Shown piece after piece: positions 16,247 to 24,252 of a stretch of 49,868 nt of DNA. The notes beneath the pieces were generated by a model. The model worked only from the letters and a program-made list of their open reading frames with translations. It was not told the origin of the DNA and made no database searches. The stretch comes from Acidimicrobiia bacterium (GTDB lineage: Bacteria > Actinomycetota > Acidimicrobiia > Acidimicrobiales > SZUA-35). Numbering within the stretch: the first letter of the stretch is position 1; each line of letters opens with the position of its first letter. The stretch is from positions 1 through 49,868 of the forward strand of contig QIKW01000140.1 in NCBI GenBank assembly GCA_003231975.1. The letters are read 5' to 3'. A program made the position numbers and the translations under genes.

Positions 16247-16788
16247 TGCAGCACTCCTCGTTCTTGAAGTTGAGTACGCAGGATTCGCAGCGCGTAGTGA
16301 AGTCTTGATTTCACCGTTCCGTCTGGAACTCCGAACTTGACGGCGATTTCCTTGGTTGACAATCCGTCCCAGTATGCAGCGGCCACAACGTCTCGATGGT
16401 CATCTGACAGAGCCCGCATCGCGTCCACGATCAGGGACCGATCGCTAAGCCTGTCCAGCTCTTCTTCACCGGCGCCGAGGTCGGCAGCTGAGTCCGCTGG
16501 TGCGGCGGACGGGACGGCCCTGAGGTGGCGCTGGCTGCGGCGATACCTGGTTGCCGCCACATTCCTGGCAATTCCGAACATCCAGGCTCGCTCGGCGCCC
16601 CGGTTGGGATCGAACTGGCCGTACTTCCGCCAGGCCGCAAGCACGGTTTCTTGCACAATCTCATCGGCAAGCTGATCATCTCCGAATCGATCCTGCGCCC
16701 ACCTTTTCAGGGCTGCGCCGTGGGTCTCATACAGCTTGCGGGCCAACCTCTCAGGCCCGGGTTCTTCCTCGCGATTCTTAGTTCCCAT
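16243..16788 (-). CDS. ECF RNA polymerase sigma factor
   Basis: 181 residues with sigma-70 region 2 (LADEIVQETVLAAWRKYGQFDPNRGAERAWMFGIARNVAATRYRR) and region 4 with a helix-turn-helix (LSTKEIAVKFGVPDGTVKSRLHYALRILRTQL). It directs RNA polymerase to stress or envelope promoters when released from the overlapping anti-sigma partner. The start ATG has GGAGG about 5 nt upstream. The lipoprotein gene upstream on the same strand is probably in the same operon, with a stem-loop between them. Confidence 0.92.
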   Translation of the reverse strand: MGTKNREEEPGPERLARKLYETHGAALKRWAQDRFGDDQLADEIVQETVLAAWRKYGQFDPNRGAERAWMFGIARNVAATRYRRSQRHLRAVPSAAPADSAADLGAGEEELDRLSDRSLIVDAMRALSDDHRDVVAAAYWDGLSTKEIAVKFGVPDGTVKSRLHYALRILRTQLQERGVLQ

Positions 16789-16807
16789 CGATTCCTCCGC
16801 ACGAGCC

Positions 16808-16834
16808 GGGAGACAGGTTCACAGCCTGCCTCCC
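16808..16834 (-). terminator. Stem-loop between lipoprotein and sigma factor genes
   Basis: On the minus strand GGGAGGCAGG and CCTGTCTCCC pair over ten positions (one G-T wobble) around a 7-nt loop. No U-run follows and the sigma factor's GGAGG lies just downstream. A partial terminator or mRNA-processing hairpin that lowers sigma relative to lipoprotein expression is more likely than a full stop. Confidence 0.45.
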
Positions 16835-16846
16835 AACCGGGCGCGA

Positions 16847-17335
16847 TCAGCTGACTGTGTACACAATTGACAGAACGGCAACCGATCCCTCGGCGGTGGT
16901 TGCCGGCACGTCGATCGTGACATCTGGGGGCATGAACTCGTATTCGCTGTTCCCGTTGGCATCAACGTGAGCCATTGGGAACACGGTCGTTTCGGCGCTG
17001 ATGGCAGTGTTGAGCGTGACCACAACGTCGCTGCTCTCACCTGCTGGCAGGAGGTCTGACCAACCAAGGATGGGGCCAGGGGAGCCCTCGTTGTCTGCGT
17101 GGATCACAACGAAGCCGCCTGTTGGCAGCGTGACGGAGGAAACTGTTACCGTCGAGCCGTCGCCAGATTGATCTATCGCGGCGATTGACGCGGGCCCTGT
17201 TTCAGGCTCAGTCGGTTCAGACGCGGTCGTTGCCGGGGTCTGAGTGGTCGGCGTCGCGTCGGTATCATTGTCGTCGCTGCAGGCAGCCGCCACAAGGGTG
17301 ATGGCGAACAGAACTACGCAAAGTCGTTTTAACAT
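16847..17335 (-). CDS. Lipoprotein with DUF7282-like domain
   Basis: 162 residues. MLKRLCVVLFAITLVAAAC is a lipoprotein signal (lipobox VAAAC). A Thr/Pro-rich linker follows, then a beta-rich domain with the pattern GGFVVIHADNEGSPGPILGWSDLLPAGES, which resembles the DUF7282 domain found in archaeal and actinobacterial surface proteins. It is the first gene of the operon that also encodes the ECF sigma factor and its anti-sigma. It may therefore be a sensed or regulated envelope component of that system; this is inference from position. GGGAGGA precedes the ATG. Confidence 0.75.
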   Translation of the reverse strand: MLKRLCVVLFAITLVAAACSDDNDTDATPTTQTPATTASEPTEPETGPASIAAIDQSGDGSTVTVSSVTLPTGGFVVIHADNEGSPGPILGWSDLLPAGESSDVVVTLNTAISAETTVFPMAHVDANGNSEYEFMPPDVTIDVPATTAEGSVAVLSIVYTVS

Positions 17336-17675
17336 GGGGTTCCTCCCGAAAGAGTCTCGTTGGGTTTTCTGTAACCAATACGCCCCACGGCGAGGGTTTG
17401 GTTCAAAGATTGCCGAAATTTCTTGGAAGAAGGGTGGGCGGTGTTGGGCCTCAGTGGCCCGGGTGAGAAGAATTGCCCCGTTTTTGGCTTCTGGCGGTGG
17501 TATCTGAGGCGACGGTGACTTCTGCTCCTAGTCTGGTGCTGTTCGATTCGTGAAAGGTTTCACGAACTGGCCGAAAACACCGGTCCGGCTCAGGTCGGCT
17601 GGTTGGCTCTGTCGAAACCCAGCCTTGATCCGCTGCCGGTTTCCGTGGTCGGGCCAGTATTGGAAGGAGATTCCC
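17336..17675. other. Intergenic region between divergent genes
   Basis: About 340 nt without a credible gene. It holds the ribosome binding site and a putative ECF promoter of the lipoprotein-sigma operon (minus strand) and the GGAAGGAGA ribosome binding site of the plus-strand small protein. The ORF-track extension of the latter back to 17550 lacks protein-like support. Confidence 0.6.
17377..17405 (-). promoter_or_regulatory. Putative ECF-type promoter of the lipoprotein-sigma operon
   Basis: On the minus strand TGAACC, 17 nt, then CGTATT. GAAC-type -35 and CGT-type -10 elements with 16-17 nt spacing are the usual ECF promoter layout. It would start a transcript about 35 nt before the lipoprotein ATG, consistent with self-regulation by the sigma factor encoded in the operon. 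Confidence 0.4.
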
Positions 17676-18011
17676 ATGGGCAAGCAGCGATCAAGTTTCG
17701 CGAAGCTTCAGCGTGACAGGGCGAAGGCGGCCAAGAAGGCTGCCAAGTTGGCCGTTAGGCAGGGCAAAGCCGACAGCATGTACGGGCCAGCCCCAAGCAG
17801 CCTGACCGACGAGGCTGAGGTGGAAGAGGTTGAAGAGGAAGACGGCAGTTCTGTTGTGGCCCAGCTCTTGAATGGCAAAGGCGAACTGTCGGCCCCCGAA
17901 CTTTTGCAGATGATCGAGGTTGTGCACGCCAAGCTCGAAGCAGGCGACATCTCCCACGAAGAGTTTGAAGACGCCAAGGTGGAAATATTCGCCCGCCTCC
18001 CAATGGACTAG
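17676..18011 (+). CDS. Small charged protein with SHOCT-like C-terminus
   Basis: 111 residues from the ATG at 17676, which has GGAAGGAGA directly upstream; the ORF-track start at 17550 is rejected. The N-terminus is very basic and repetitive (SSFAKLQRDRAKAAKKAAKLAVRQ), the middle is acidic (EAEVEEVEEEDG). The end, ELLQMIEVVHAKLEAGDISHEEFEDAKVEIFARL, follows the pattern of the SHOCT short C-terminal domain (L..L...G.I..EEF...K). A cytoplasmic protein that could bind nucleic acid through its basic arm. Function not established. Confidence 0.75.
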   Translation: MGKQRSSFAKLQRDRAKAAKKAAKLAVRQGKADSMYGPAPSSLTDEAEVEEVEEEDGSSVVAQLLNGKGELSAPELLQMIEVVHAKLEAGDISHEEFEDAKVEIFARLPMD

Positions 18012-18021
18012 GCACTCTTAC

Positions 18022-18231
18022 ATTGGGTCGGCTTTCGCCTCCCGGCCTCCGGCCATCCAACTGAGTAGCTCAAGGCTGGTCGCCGATGGCGACTACGCGT
18101 TGGTGTTTTGGGTCGGCAGCTTGGAACTGGCATGGATTAGTGGCGAAAACGCACCTAATCCATTCCAGTTCGCCCAGTAACGCGTTGCCGACGGCGTCGG
18201 CACGCTGCGAGCTGTTGACCCAGATGGCCGA
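18022..18231 (+). repeat. Interspersed palindromic repeat, copy 1
   Basis: Noncoding DNA next to rnpB. The core at 18125-18170 is a 46-bp imperfect palindrome (AACTGGCATGGATTAG ... CTAATCCATTCCAGTT) with a GCG-AAAA-CGC centre. On one side (18181-18215) is a block containing CCGACGGCGTCGG. On the other (18022-18062) is a block starting ATTGGGTCGGCT. All three blocks recur in copy 2 at about 42940-43105. The palindrome of copy 2 is the exact reverse complement of this one, 46 of 46 bases. It is a REP- or MITE-like mobile repeat; no transposase is present. Confidence 0.8.
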
Positions 18232-18235
18232 AGGC

Positions 18236-18254
18236 GGGTCTGCAGAGCAGACCC
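18236..18254 (-). terminator. Putative rnpB terminator hairpin
   Basis: GGGTCTGC-TCT-GCAGACCC, an 8-bp perfect stem, starts about 10 nt after the 3' end of the RNase P RNA on the minus strand. It has no clear U-run. It overlaps the edge of the palindromic repeat region. Confidence 0.45.
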
Positions 18255-18265
18255 CAATATAAGAG

Positions 18266-18635
<370 letters not shown>

Positions 18636-18643
18636 AGACCTGA

Positions 18644-18649
18644 ATCCTA
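18644..18649 (-). promoter_or_regulatory. Putative -10 box (TAGGAT) of rnpB
   Basis: TAGGAT on the minus strand ends 8 nt before the expected rnpB 5' end (18635), the right spacing for transcription to start at helix P1. No convincing -35 was seen. Confidence 0.5.
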
Positions 18650-18661
18650 GCGGACCCCTCT

Positions 18662-19093
18662 TCAGGCGCGGCTGAGTCGCCTGCGATACCAGTCGGCGAA
18701 CAGGCCGCCAGCCACGCCCATCACCGCGGCCAGCAGAACAGTGAGGATGTATTTGTCGGGGCTGAGGCTGTTGCCGCGGGCGAGGCTGGTGACGATCCCG
18801 AAGGCCTGAACAACCACGTAGCAGGCAACCGCGGCCAAGGCGCCGTGCATCATTGGCGTGTCGGTCCGTAGCCTGCCTGCTCCATAGCCTGCCGTCATAA
18901 ACCCGAACAGAACCAGCACGCCGAACACGACGCTCCAAATTGGCCTGCCGCGGTCTCCAACGGATACTGACGCCAGCAGCGCGGCCGGGATGATGATCAG
19001 GAGCCCGGGCAGCGCTCCGCTGCGAACAGCTCGCCAGTCGATTGGAGGCACAGGGATCAGGGTAGTGGGGCCAAGGTAGGACAAAGCGGTCAA
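18662..19093 (-). CDS. Hypothetical four-TM membrane protein
   Basis: 143 residues starting at a TTG (TALSYLGPTT). Four hydrophobic segments are visible: GLLIIIPAALLASVSV, SVVFGVLVLFGFMTAGYGAG, GALAAVACYVVVQAFGIV and ILTVLLAAVMGVAGGLFADW. The protein ends with an arginine-rich cytoplasmic tail. No family recognised. It is divergent from trpD and ends 27 nt before the rnpB 5' end on the same strand. Confidence 0.65.
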   Translation of the reverse strand: MTALSYLGPTTLIPVPPIDWRAVRSGALPGLLIIIPAALLASVSVGDRGRPIWSVVFGVLVLFGFMTAGYGAGRLRTDTPMMHGALAAVACYVVVQAFGIVTSLARGNSLSPDKYILTVLLAAVMGVAGGLFADWYRRRLSRA

Positions 19094-19128
19094 CGGGCGC
19101 AGGCCGGGGTCGAACGATCGAAAATTGT

Positions 19129-19134
19129 TAGCCT
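19129..19134 (+). promoter_or_regulatory. Putative leaderless -10 box (TAGCCT) of trpD
   Basis: TAGCCT matches TANNNT and ends exactly 6 nt before the ATG at 19141, which has no ribosome binding site. This is the spacing expected when transcription begins at the start codon. Confidence 0.4.
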
Positions 19135-19140
19135 GCCAGG

Positions 19141-20235
19141 ATGCGGTCGCCAGAGGAGCCCAAGCCTGCCAGCGCCCTTGAGCCCCATGGTGGCTGGCCG
19201 GGCACTCTTGGCCTTGTTGCCTCCGGCAATGACCTCTCCATGGCTAATGCCGAAGCTGCCATGAGCGTGATTCTGTCTGGCGGGGCAACCGAGGCTCAGA
19301 TTGCCGGGTTGATCGTTGGTTTGCGGCTGAAGGGCGAAACCACGGAGGAAATCGCGGGTCTGGCCACCGCCATGATGGAAGCCGCCGAACCACTGGTCGT
19401 CCCAGCAGAGGCTATTGACATTGTTGGTACCGGCGGTAGCCCGCACCGCAGGAAGCACGCCCTCAACGTCTCAACAATGGCATGTTTTGTTGCCGCAGCA
19501 GCTGGCGCCGTGGTGTGCAAACACGGCAATTTCAAGGCGTCGTCAACTTCGGGGTCGTTCGACTTTCTCGCAGCTCTCGGCATCCGCACTGATTTGTTGC
19601 CGTCGCAGTTGGAACAGTGCGTTGTCGAAACGGGGCTGGGATTTGCTCTGGCCAAAACGTTCCACCCGGCGATGCGCCACGCGGGGCCGGTTCGGGCCGA
19701 GCTTGGAATCCCCACAGTGTTCAATGTGCTTGGTCCGCTGGCCAACCCCGGTCGAGTCACCCGCCAGGTGATTGGTTGTTCAAATGTTGAGTTGGCAGAG
19801 CGGATGGCATCGGTCTCCCAGATGCTTGGCGCCCGGCGGGTCTGGATTGTTAGTGGCCATCAAGAGCTTGACGAGCTGACAACAACCGGGCCATCTGTTG
19901 TATTCGACGTGCAACCTGGCGGAATCCGACGATTCCAGGTAGATCCAGCCGACCTCGGTATAGCGCTTGCCGCATCCATGGAAGAATTTGCCGGGGGCTC
20001 GGCAGAGACGAACGCCACGATCTTCGAAGCAATTCTTGATGGTTCGGAGAGGGGCCCAAGGCGAGACATAGTTGGTCTCAACGCGGCGGCCGGGCTGCTG
20101 GTTGGGGGAGTGGTAGCCGACCTTGCCGACGGTTTGGACGCTGCCTTTGCCGCCATCGATGACGGGTCTGCTGCCGCCAAACTGAAGACCGTGAGGGCTT
20201 TCGCCAGCGGTGCTGTAGCCGGTCTGAGCACTTAA
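19141..20235 (+). CDS. trpD: Anthranilate phosphoribosyltransferase, TrpD family
   Basis: 364 residues, family-typical length. TrpD joins anthranilate to PRPP in tryptophan synthesis, in the cytoplasm. The fold's motifs are present: VGTGG, LNVST, CKHGN, SSTSGSFDFLAALG, RHAGPVRAELGIPTVFNVLGPLANP and the metal-binding ELDEL. Two details are unusual. The PRPP loop reads GTGGSPHRRKHALNVST instead of GTGGDGxxTxNIST, so the Asp is lost and a basic insert is gained; and KHGNR is KHGNF. No other trp gene is in the window. TrpD is the best call, but a related phosphoribosyltransferase with a different acceptor cannot be excluded. Confidence 0.85.
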   Translation: MRSPEEPKPASALEPHGGWPGTLGLVASGNDLSMANAEAAMSVILSGGATEAQIAGLIVGLRLKGETTEEIAGLATAMMEAAEPLVVPAEAIDIVGTGGSPHRRKHALNVSTMACFVAAAAGAVVCKHGNFKASSTSGSFDFLAALGIRTDLLPSQLEQCVVETGLGFALAKTFHPAMRHAGPVRAELGIPTVFNVLGPLANPGRVTRQVIGCSNVELAERMASVSQMLGARRVWIVSGHQELDELTTTGPSVVFDVQPGGIRRFQVDPADLGIALAASMEEFAGGSAETNATIFEAILDGSERGPRRDIVGLNAAAGLLVGGVVADLADGLDAAFAAIDDGSAAAKLKTVRAFASGAVAGLST

Positions 20236-20489
20236 AGTAGCGCTTGAACACCTAGAGCGTTGGATTAGGCTCAAGTCACTAAAACCAACTATTCCGTTGG
20301 CCCTGTTTCCATCATATGGATGATCGATTTCTCCTAGTACAGGAAGTCTGATCGCCACAAAATCGCTCTCCGACACGACTACGATCTTCAAGACACTGAA
20401 ATTCTTGCGAAAACGGTCGATCAGATCTCTAGTTGTTATTGCGGCCATCGCCAAGATGTGTCCGATCCGGCATGAGAGGAATGATGATC

Positions 20490-22877
20490 ATGGGTGCTGA
20501 GCCCCTAGCGGCGGTTTGCGAGCTGGCCTTCGCAGTGGCCAAGGAGGGCGTTGACGCCACTCCGCCAGTGGATCCCCCTGCGCCGATGCGGAGCTATCTC
20601 TACATAGCTCCGCTGCCGGTCCGGGCCTTTGCCGTGACCGAACGCGTCTTGGACGAGAACGCCGACTTCAGAGGCCGGGTTGCAGCACGTGCCACCGAGG
20701 CAGAGGTGGGTCGGGCAGGCTTGCTGTGGCTTCAGAGGACCGAGGGCTGGGAGATCGAGTACGCCTCCCTTGTTGGCGCTACCGCTCCGACGCTTGTGTC
20801 TTCACCTTTTGGTGGGGCCGATGTTGCCGTGCCTCCGCCACCACCCCCACCACCGCCCGAGTCAGAGGTTGCCCCGGTGCAGGACATTCCGCCCCTTCCT
20901 GATCCGCCTGGCGGGCAATGGCCATCGGCCTCGCAGCCATCGCCCCCGGCAACCGCCGTCCCAGCGAATGGCGATGCTGTTGATCCTTTCGCCCCTGGCG
21001 AGATCGGGATGCCAAACATCGAACAAAGTGATGTCATTCCGAACGACCCCATTCCGAACGACCCCATTCCGACCGAGGGCCAACCAGCTGAACCCTCGGT
21101 AAGTGACCCTCCAATGAGTGAGGTCCCAATGAGTGAGGTCGCTGAGCCTGCGGTCGCTGAGCCTGCGGTCGCTGAGCCTGTTGCAGTCAGCCCAATACTT
21201 GGCGACTCCACACTTGAAGACGAGCTTGGCGGGTTGCGTGATCTGGTGGATCGCCTCGCCGATGAGCGGCGGAACGTTCGAGATTCTGTTCAGAATCTTG
21301 AGGTTGAGGTACAGAACAGACGGGCTGAGTCGCACAAGATGACCACCCAACTCCAGACGATTCAGGGCAATCTCGACCTAGCCCGAGTTGCCGAAGTTGG
21401 GCTGCGAGACGAGCGTGATCAGGCTTTGGCCCGAGTAGTCGAGCTTGAGGCCGAACAAGATCGGCTTGTGGCCACCAAGGACGACGCAACTGGAAAGTTG
21501 GAGTCGGTTGAGGCAGAACGAGACGTTGCCCTTGGCCAGTCCGCCTCTCTTCGCGAAGAGCGCGACGCCCTTGAAGGCACCCGCCTTGCTCTTGAGGTTG
21601 AGCGCAACGCGTTTGGGGCCGAGCGAGACAACTTGCGCACCGAGCAGCAGAGTTTGCTTGCCGACAACAAGAGCTACGAGAGACGGCTCGACGTGGCCGA
21701 GCAGGCCAGAATTGATCTGGAGGCTCAGCTGAACGACGTTTCCTCCAAGTGGCAGGCCTTGGCCGTTGACGTTGAACGAAGCAGAGCTCAGCGTGCCGCC
21801 CTTGCCGACCAAATTGTTCAACTGGCGGACGAGCAGGCAGTTTCGGTGTCCAGACAACACTCGTTGTTCGGCGATCTGGCCGCTCAACTGGGTCAGGTGC
21901 AGGCCGAACGAGATTCACTTGCGGAAAGGCTCGATCTGGCGAAACAACATCTCCAGTCAACGAAGTCGGCGGCAGACGCGGCTCGCCAGTCAGTGGTTGA
22001 CCATCTGACCGAGGCAGAAGCTGCAATCAATGAGTCAGACGGCGCCATCGAATCGATCGACTCGGCGTTGAGCGCCGTGGGTGGCAGCGTTTCCCAGCTG
22101 GAAGCTGTGGAACCGCTCACCATCACGCCTCCTCCCGCTGACGATGAAGCGATTACTGGGGAACAAGATCTTGGAGACTTGGTTGATTTTGGAACCGACC
22201 AACCCGATGCTGACGACCCCGAAACCGATCAGCCGGGATCTGACGAGAGTTCACCCTCTGGCCAATCTGCTGCCGAAGCCGGGGTGCTTGACGCCTTCTT
22301 GGCAGGAAACAGTGGCCCAGAGGCGAAGGATGAGTCCCTTGATGCTGCCCTTGGCTCCTACGGAATGGGTGCTGAAGATCTCAGTGCGCTCGGCAGCGCA
22401 CCCGACATGACGGCGTCAGCCGACGAGGGTCGGCCGCTGATTTCGATTCCCGACGACATCGAGGGAGACGACTTGGCGGTGGCCAAGCACGTGGCTGCCA
22501 CCAACGATGTGGTGATCCTGATTGACGGAGACGCCGCGGCCGAGATGGGCTGGGCCCAGAAGTCCGTTGCTGATCGCCGGGGTTTCCTGGTTCAGTATCT
22601 TGATGAGATCACAGCAAGTGCTGGCGCCGCCGCCGACGTGGTCTTTGACAGTTCGGTAGGAAGCGCCGCAGAGCTGCCAATGCCAAAGGCCGTGCGGGTT
22701 CGCATCTCAGACGACACCGTTCCTCGAACCGAGTTCTTCCCTCAGATAATCGAGGGCTACCCCCAAGAGTGGCCTATCGCAGTGGTTACCGACGACCCCG
22801 AGCTTTCGGCCGCCGTTGCAAGCCATCGTGTCACTGTGCTAACGAATCTTCAGCTGCTCGATCTGTTTGAGTCCTGA
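20490..22877 (+). CDS. Coiled-coil protein with C-terminal NYN/PIN (YacP-like) domain
   Basis: 795 residues from the ATG at 20490 (AGAGGA 9 nt upstream; the ORF-track TTG at 20433 is less likely). The N-terminus (MRSYLYIAPLPVRAFAVTERVLDENADFRGRVA) matches the start of actinobacterial NYN-domain proteins. A proline-rich stretch (PPPPPPPPP) and short tandem repeats (IPNDP, MSEVP, AEPAV) lead into a coiled coil of roughly residues 250-520. An acidic linker follows, then a C-terminal domain with VVILIDGDAAAEMGW, DVVFDSS and AVVTDDPELSAAV, the layout of YacP-like NYN/PIN ribonucleases. Cytoplasmic RNA binding or cleavage is likely by family; the usual Asn of IDGYN is Asp here. Confidence 0.8.
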   Translation: MGAEPLAAVCELAFAVAKEGVDATPPVDPPAPMRSYLYIAPLPVRAFAVTERVLDENADFRGRVAARATEAEVGRAGLLWLQRTEGWEIEYASLVGATAPTLVSSPFGGADVAVPPPPPPPPPESEVAPVQDIPPLPDPPGGQWPSASQPSPPATAVPANGDAVDPFAPGEIGMPNIEQSDVIPNDPIPNDPIPTEGQPAEPSVSDPPMSEVPMSEVAEPAVAEPAVAEPVAVSPILGDSTLEDELGGLRDLVDRLADERRNVRDSVQNLEVEVQNRRAESHKMTTQLQTIQGNLDLARVAEVGLRDERDQALARVVELEAEQDRLVATKDDATGKLESVEAERDVALGQSASLREERDALEGTRLALEVERNAFGAERDNLRTEQQSLLADNKSYERRLDVAEQARIDLEAQLNDVSSKWQALAVDVERSRAQRAALADQIVQLADEQAVSVSRQHSLFGDLAAQLGQVQAERDSLAERLDLAKQHLQSTKSAADAARQSVVDHLTEAEAAINESDGAIESIDSALSAVGGSVSQLEAVEPLTITPPPADDEAITGEQDLGDLVDFGTDQPDADDPETDQPGSDESSPSGQSAAEAGVLDAFLAGNSGPEAKDESLDAALGSYGMGAEDLSALGSAPDMTASADEGRPLISIPDDIEGDDLAVAKHVAATNDVVILIDGDAAAEMGWAQKSVADRRGFLVQYLDEITASAGAAADVVFDSSVGSAAELPMPKAVRVRISDDTVPRTEFFPQIIEGYPQEWPIAVVTDDPELSAAVASHRVTVLTNLQLLDLFES

Positions 22878-22896
22878 CTGGCACCAGGGCTAGAGA

Positions 22897-24252
22897 TCAG
22901 AATCTGATGTGGGGGGCCACCGCCCTCCACGCCCGTCGGCGGAAGGCCCCAATCCAGACGCCGGTGCCGTAGCTGAGGTCATCAAGAATCCCAATTGCCA
23001 GGTTGGCTGGATCGAACGTCTTGGATAGGCGACGACCCCATCCAGCGGCCGCAAACAGAAGCAGCGGCCGCGCCGCGCCGAGCCCAACCACGGCCGCGGT
23101 CAGTGGCCACCAGGTGCGGCCCGCATTCTCGGCAAAGGAGCGAGCAGCAGCCAAGTGACCCTCAAGAACCAACCGAGTTGCCTCGGCGTAGGGCTGGGGA
23201 ACCGGGCCCAATTGATTGGCAAGCCTTCGAATCGGCAGGGCGGCAATCCCTGCCCCCAGCACCGGGTGACCGGCCAATAGCAGGCCGATCACACAGGCAC
23301 TCGCAGGCGAAGCGCGCCAGGGCGCAACCAGCTTTCCGTGTCGCAGCGACAGTTGCGAAGCCGAAGTGCCGTACTGATACCTCTGGCGAATCCAGGCATT
23401 CCAGGTTGGCCGGGGCCGGTGGTTGGCTTCGATTGTTGGGTCATAGCGGATGGCACCTTCTGATGCGAGGCGCCAAACCAGATCTACGTCTTCTCCGAAT
23501 CTGAAGGTCTCGGCGAAACCGCCAACCGCAAGAAGTGTCTCGGCCCGCACCAGCAGGCAGGCAGACGGCACATAGCCGAGCTGCCTGCCGGGGCCAACTG
23601 GGCCGGCACTGCTGCCCATGTCAAGCGGCGAGAAGAGCTGTTCGTAACGTTCGAGGCGAGATTCACCAGCCGTGGATGAGACCCGCGGGGCAACGGCAAT
23701 CACCGAGGGGTCGTTGAAGTGACCGGTCAGGATCTCCAGTTCTGATCCGGCAATCTCAACCCCAGCGTCCACAAACGCCACAACCTCTGAGTCGGCGAGG
23801 GCCAGCCAGCCCGTGTTTCGGGCCGCTGCTGGGCCACCGGCCCGGTTATGACGAATCAGTAACGGCCGCGATTCTGGAGGGAGCGGCACCTGTTTGGCGG
23901 TCTTGCGGATCCTGGCTGGGTGAAGGGAGCCGTCGTCGACCACCGTGACTCGGTGGAAATCCAGGGCCTGCAGTGTCTGCCTCAGCCCATCAACATCATC
24001 TTTCACAGGGATCACCACCCCAAGATCTGCGGTTGGGAGCCCGTTTGGACGGGGGTGAGCCATCCCGGCGTTGAGCAGCCTTGCCGCCAATGCCTTGGCG
24101 CCTGCTTCTGGCGATACCGGCTCGCCCCGAAACCACGAACGGACCATTTCGGCGCCCGTTTCAGTCAGTGAAATCACGCGGCGCGGTGTGCCGCCAACCA
24201 GCACCCTTCCAGCCTTGTAGGTTCTCAGCCAGGGGTCGGGAAGCAGTATCAC
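22897..24252 (-). CDS. mftF: Mycofactocin glycosyltransferase MftF
   Basis: 451 residues. The N-terminus ILLPDPWLRTYKAGRVLVGGTPRRVISLTETG is the distinctive leader of MftF. A GT2 domain follows with VVDDGS, the metal-binding region FVDAGVEIAG and FGEDVDLVWR. C-terminal hydrophobic segments suggest membrane association. MftF adds beta-1,4-linked glucose units to the mycofactocin precursor, giving the oligoglycosylated redox cofactor. The GTG start overlaps the VWA gene's stop (GTGA). It is the last gene of the alcohol dehydrogenase-MoxR-VWA-mftF operon. Confidence 0.93.
   Translation of the reverse strand: MILLPDPWLRTYKAGRVLVGGTPRRVISLTETGAEMVRSWFRGEPVSPEAGAKALAARLLNAGMAHPRPNGLPTADLGVVIPVKDDVDGLRQTLQALDFHRVTVVDDGSLHPARIRKTAKQVPLPPESRPLLIRHNRAGGPAAARNTGWLALADSEVVAFVDAGVEIAGSELEILTGHFNDPSVIAVAPRVSSTAGESRLERYEQLFSPLDMGSSAGPVGPGRQLGYVPSACLLVRAETLLAVGGFAETFRFGEDVDLVWRLASEGAIRYDPTIEANHRPRPTWNAWIRQRYQYGTSASQLSLRHGKLVAPWRASPASACVIGLLLAGHPVLGAGIAALPIRRLANQLGPVPQPYAEATRLVLEGHLAAARSFAENAGRTWWPLTAAVVGLGAARPLLLFAAAGWGRRLSKTFDPANLAIGILDDLSYGTGVWIGAFRRRAWRAVAPHIRF

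Noticed and set aside
19780-20454. 224-residue minus-strand ORF
   Set aside because: Mostly antisense to trpD and without protein-like features; treated as a shadow.
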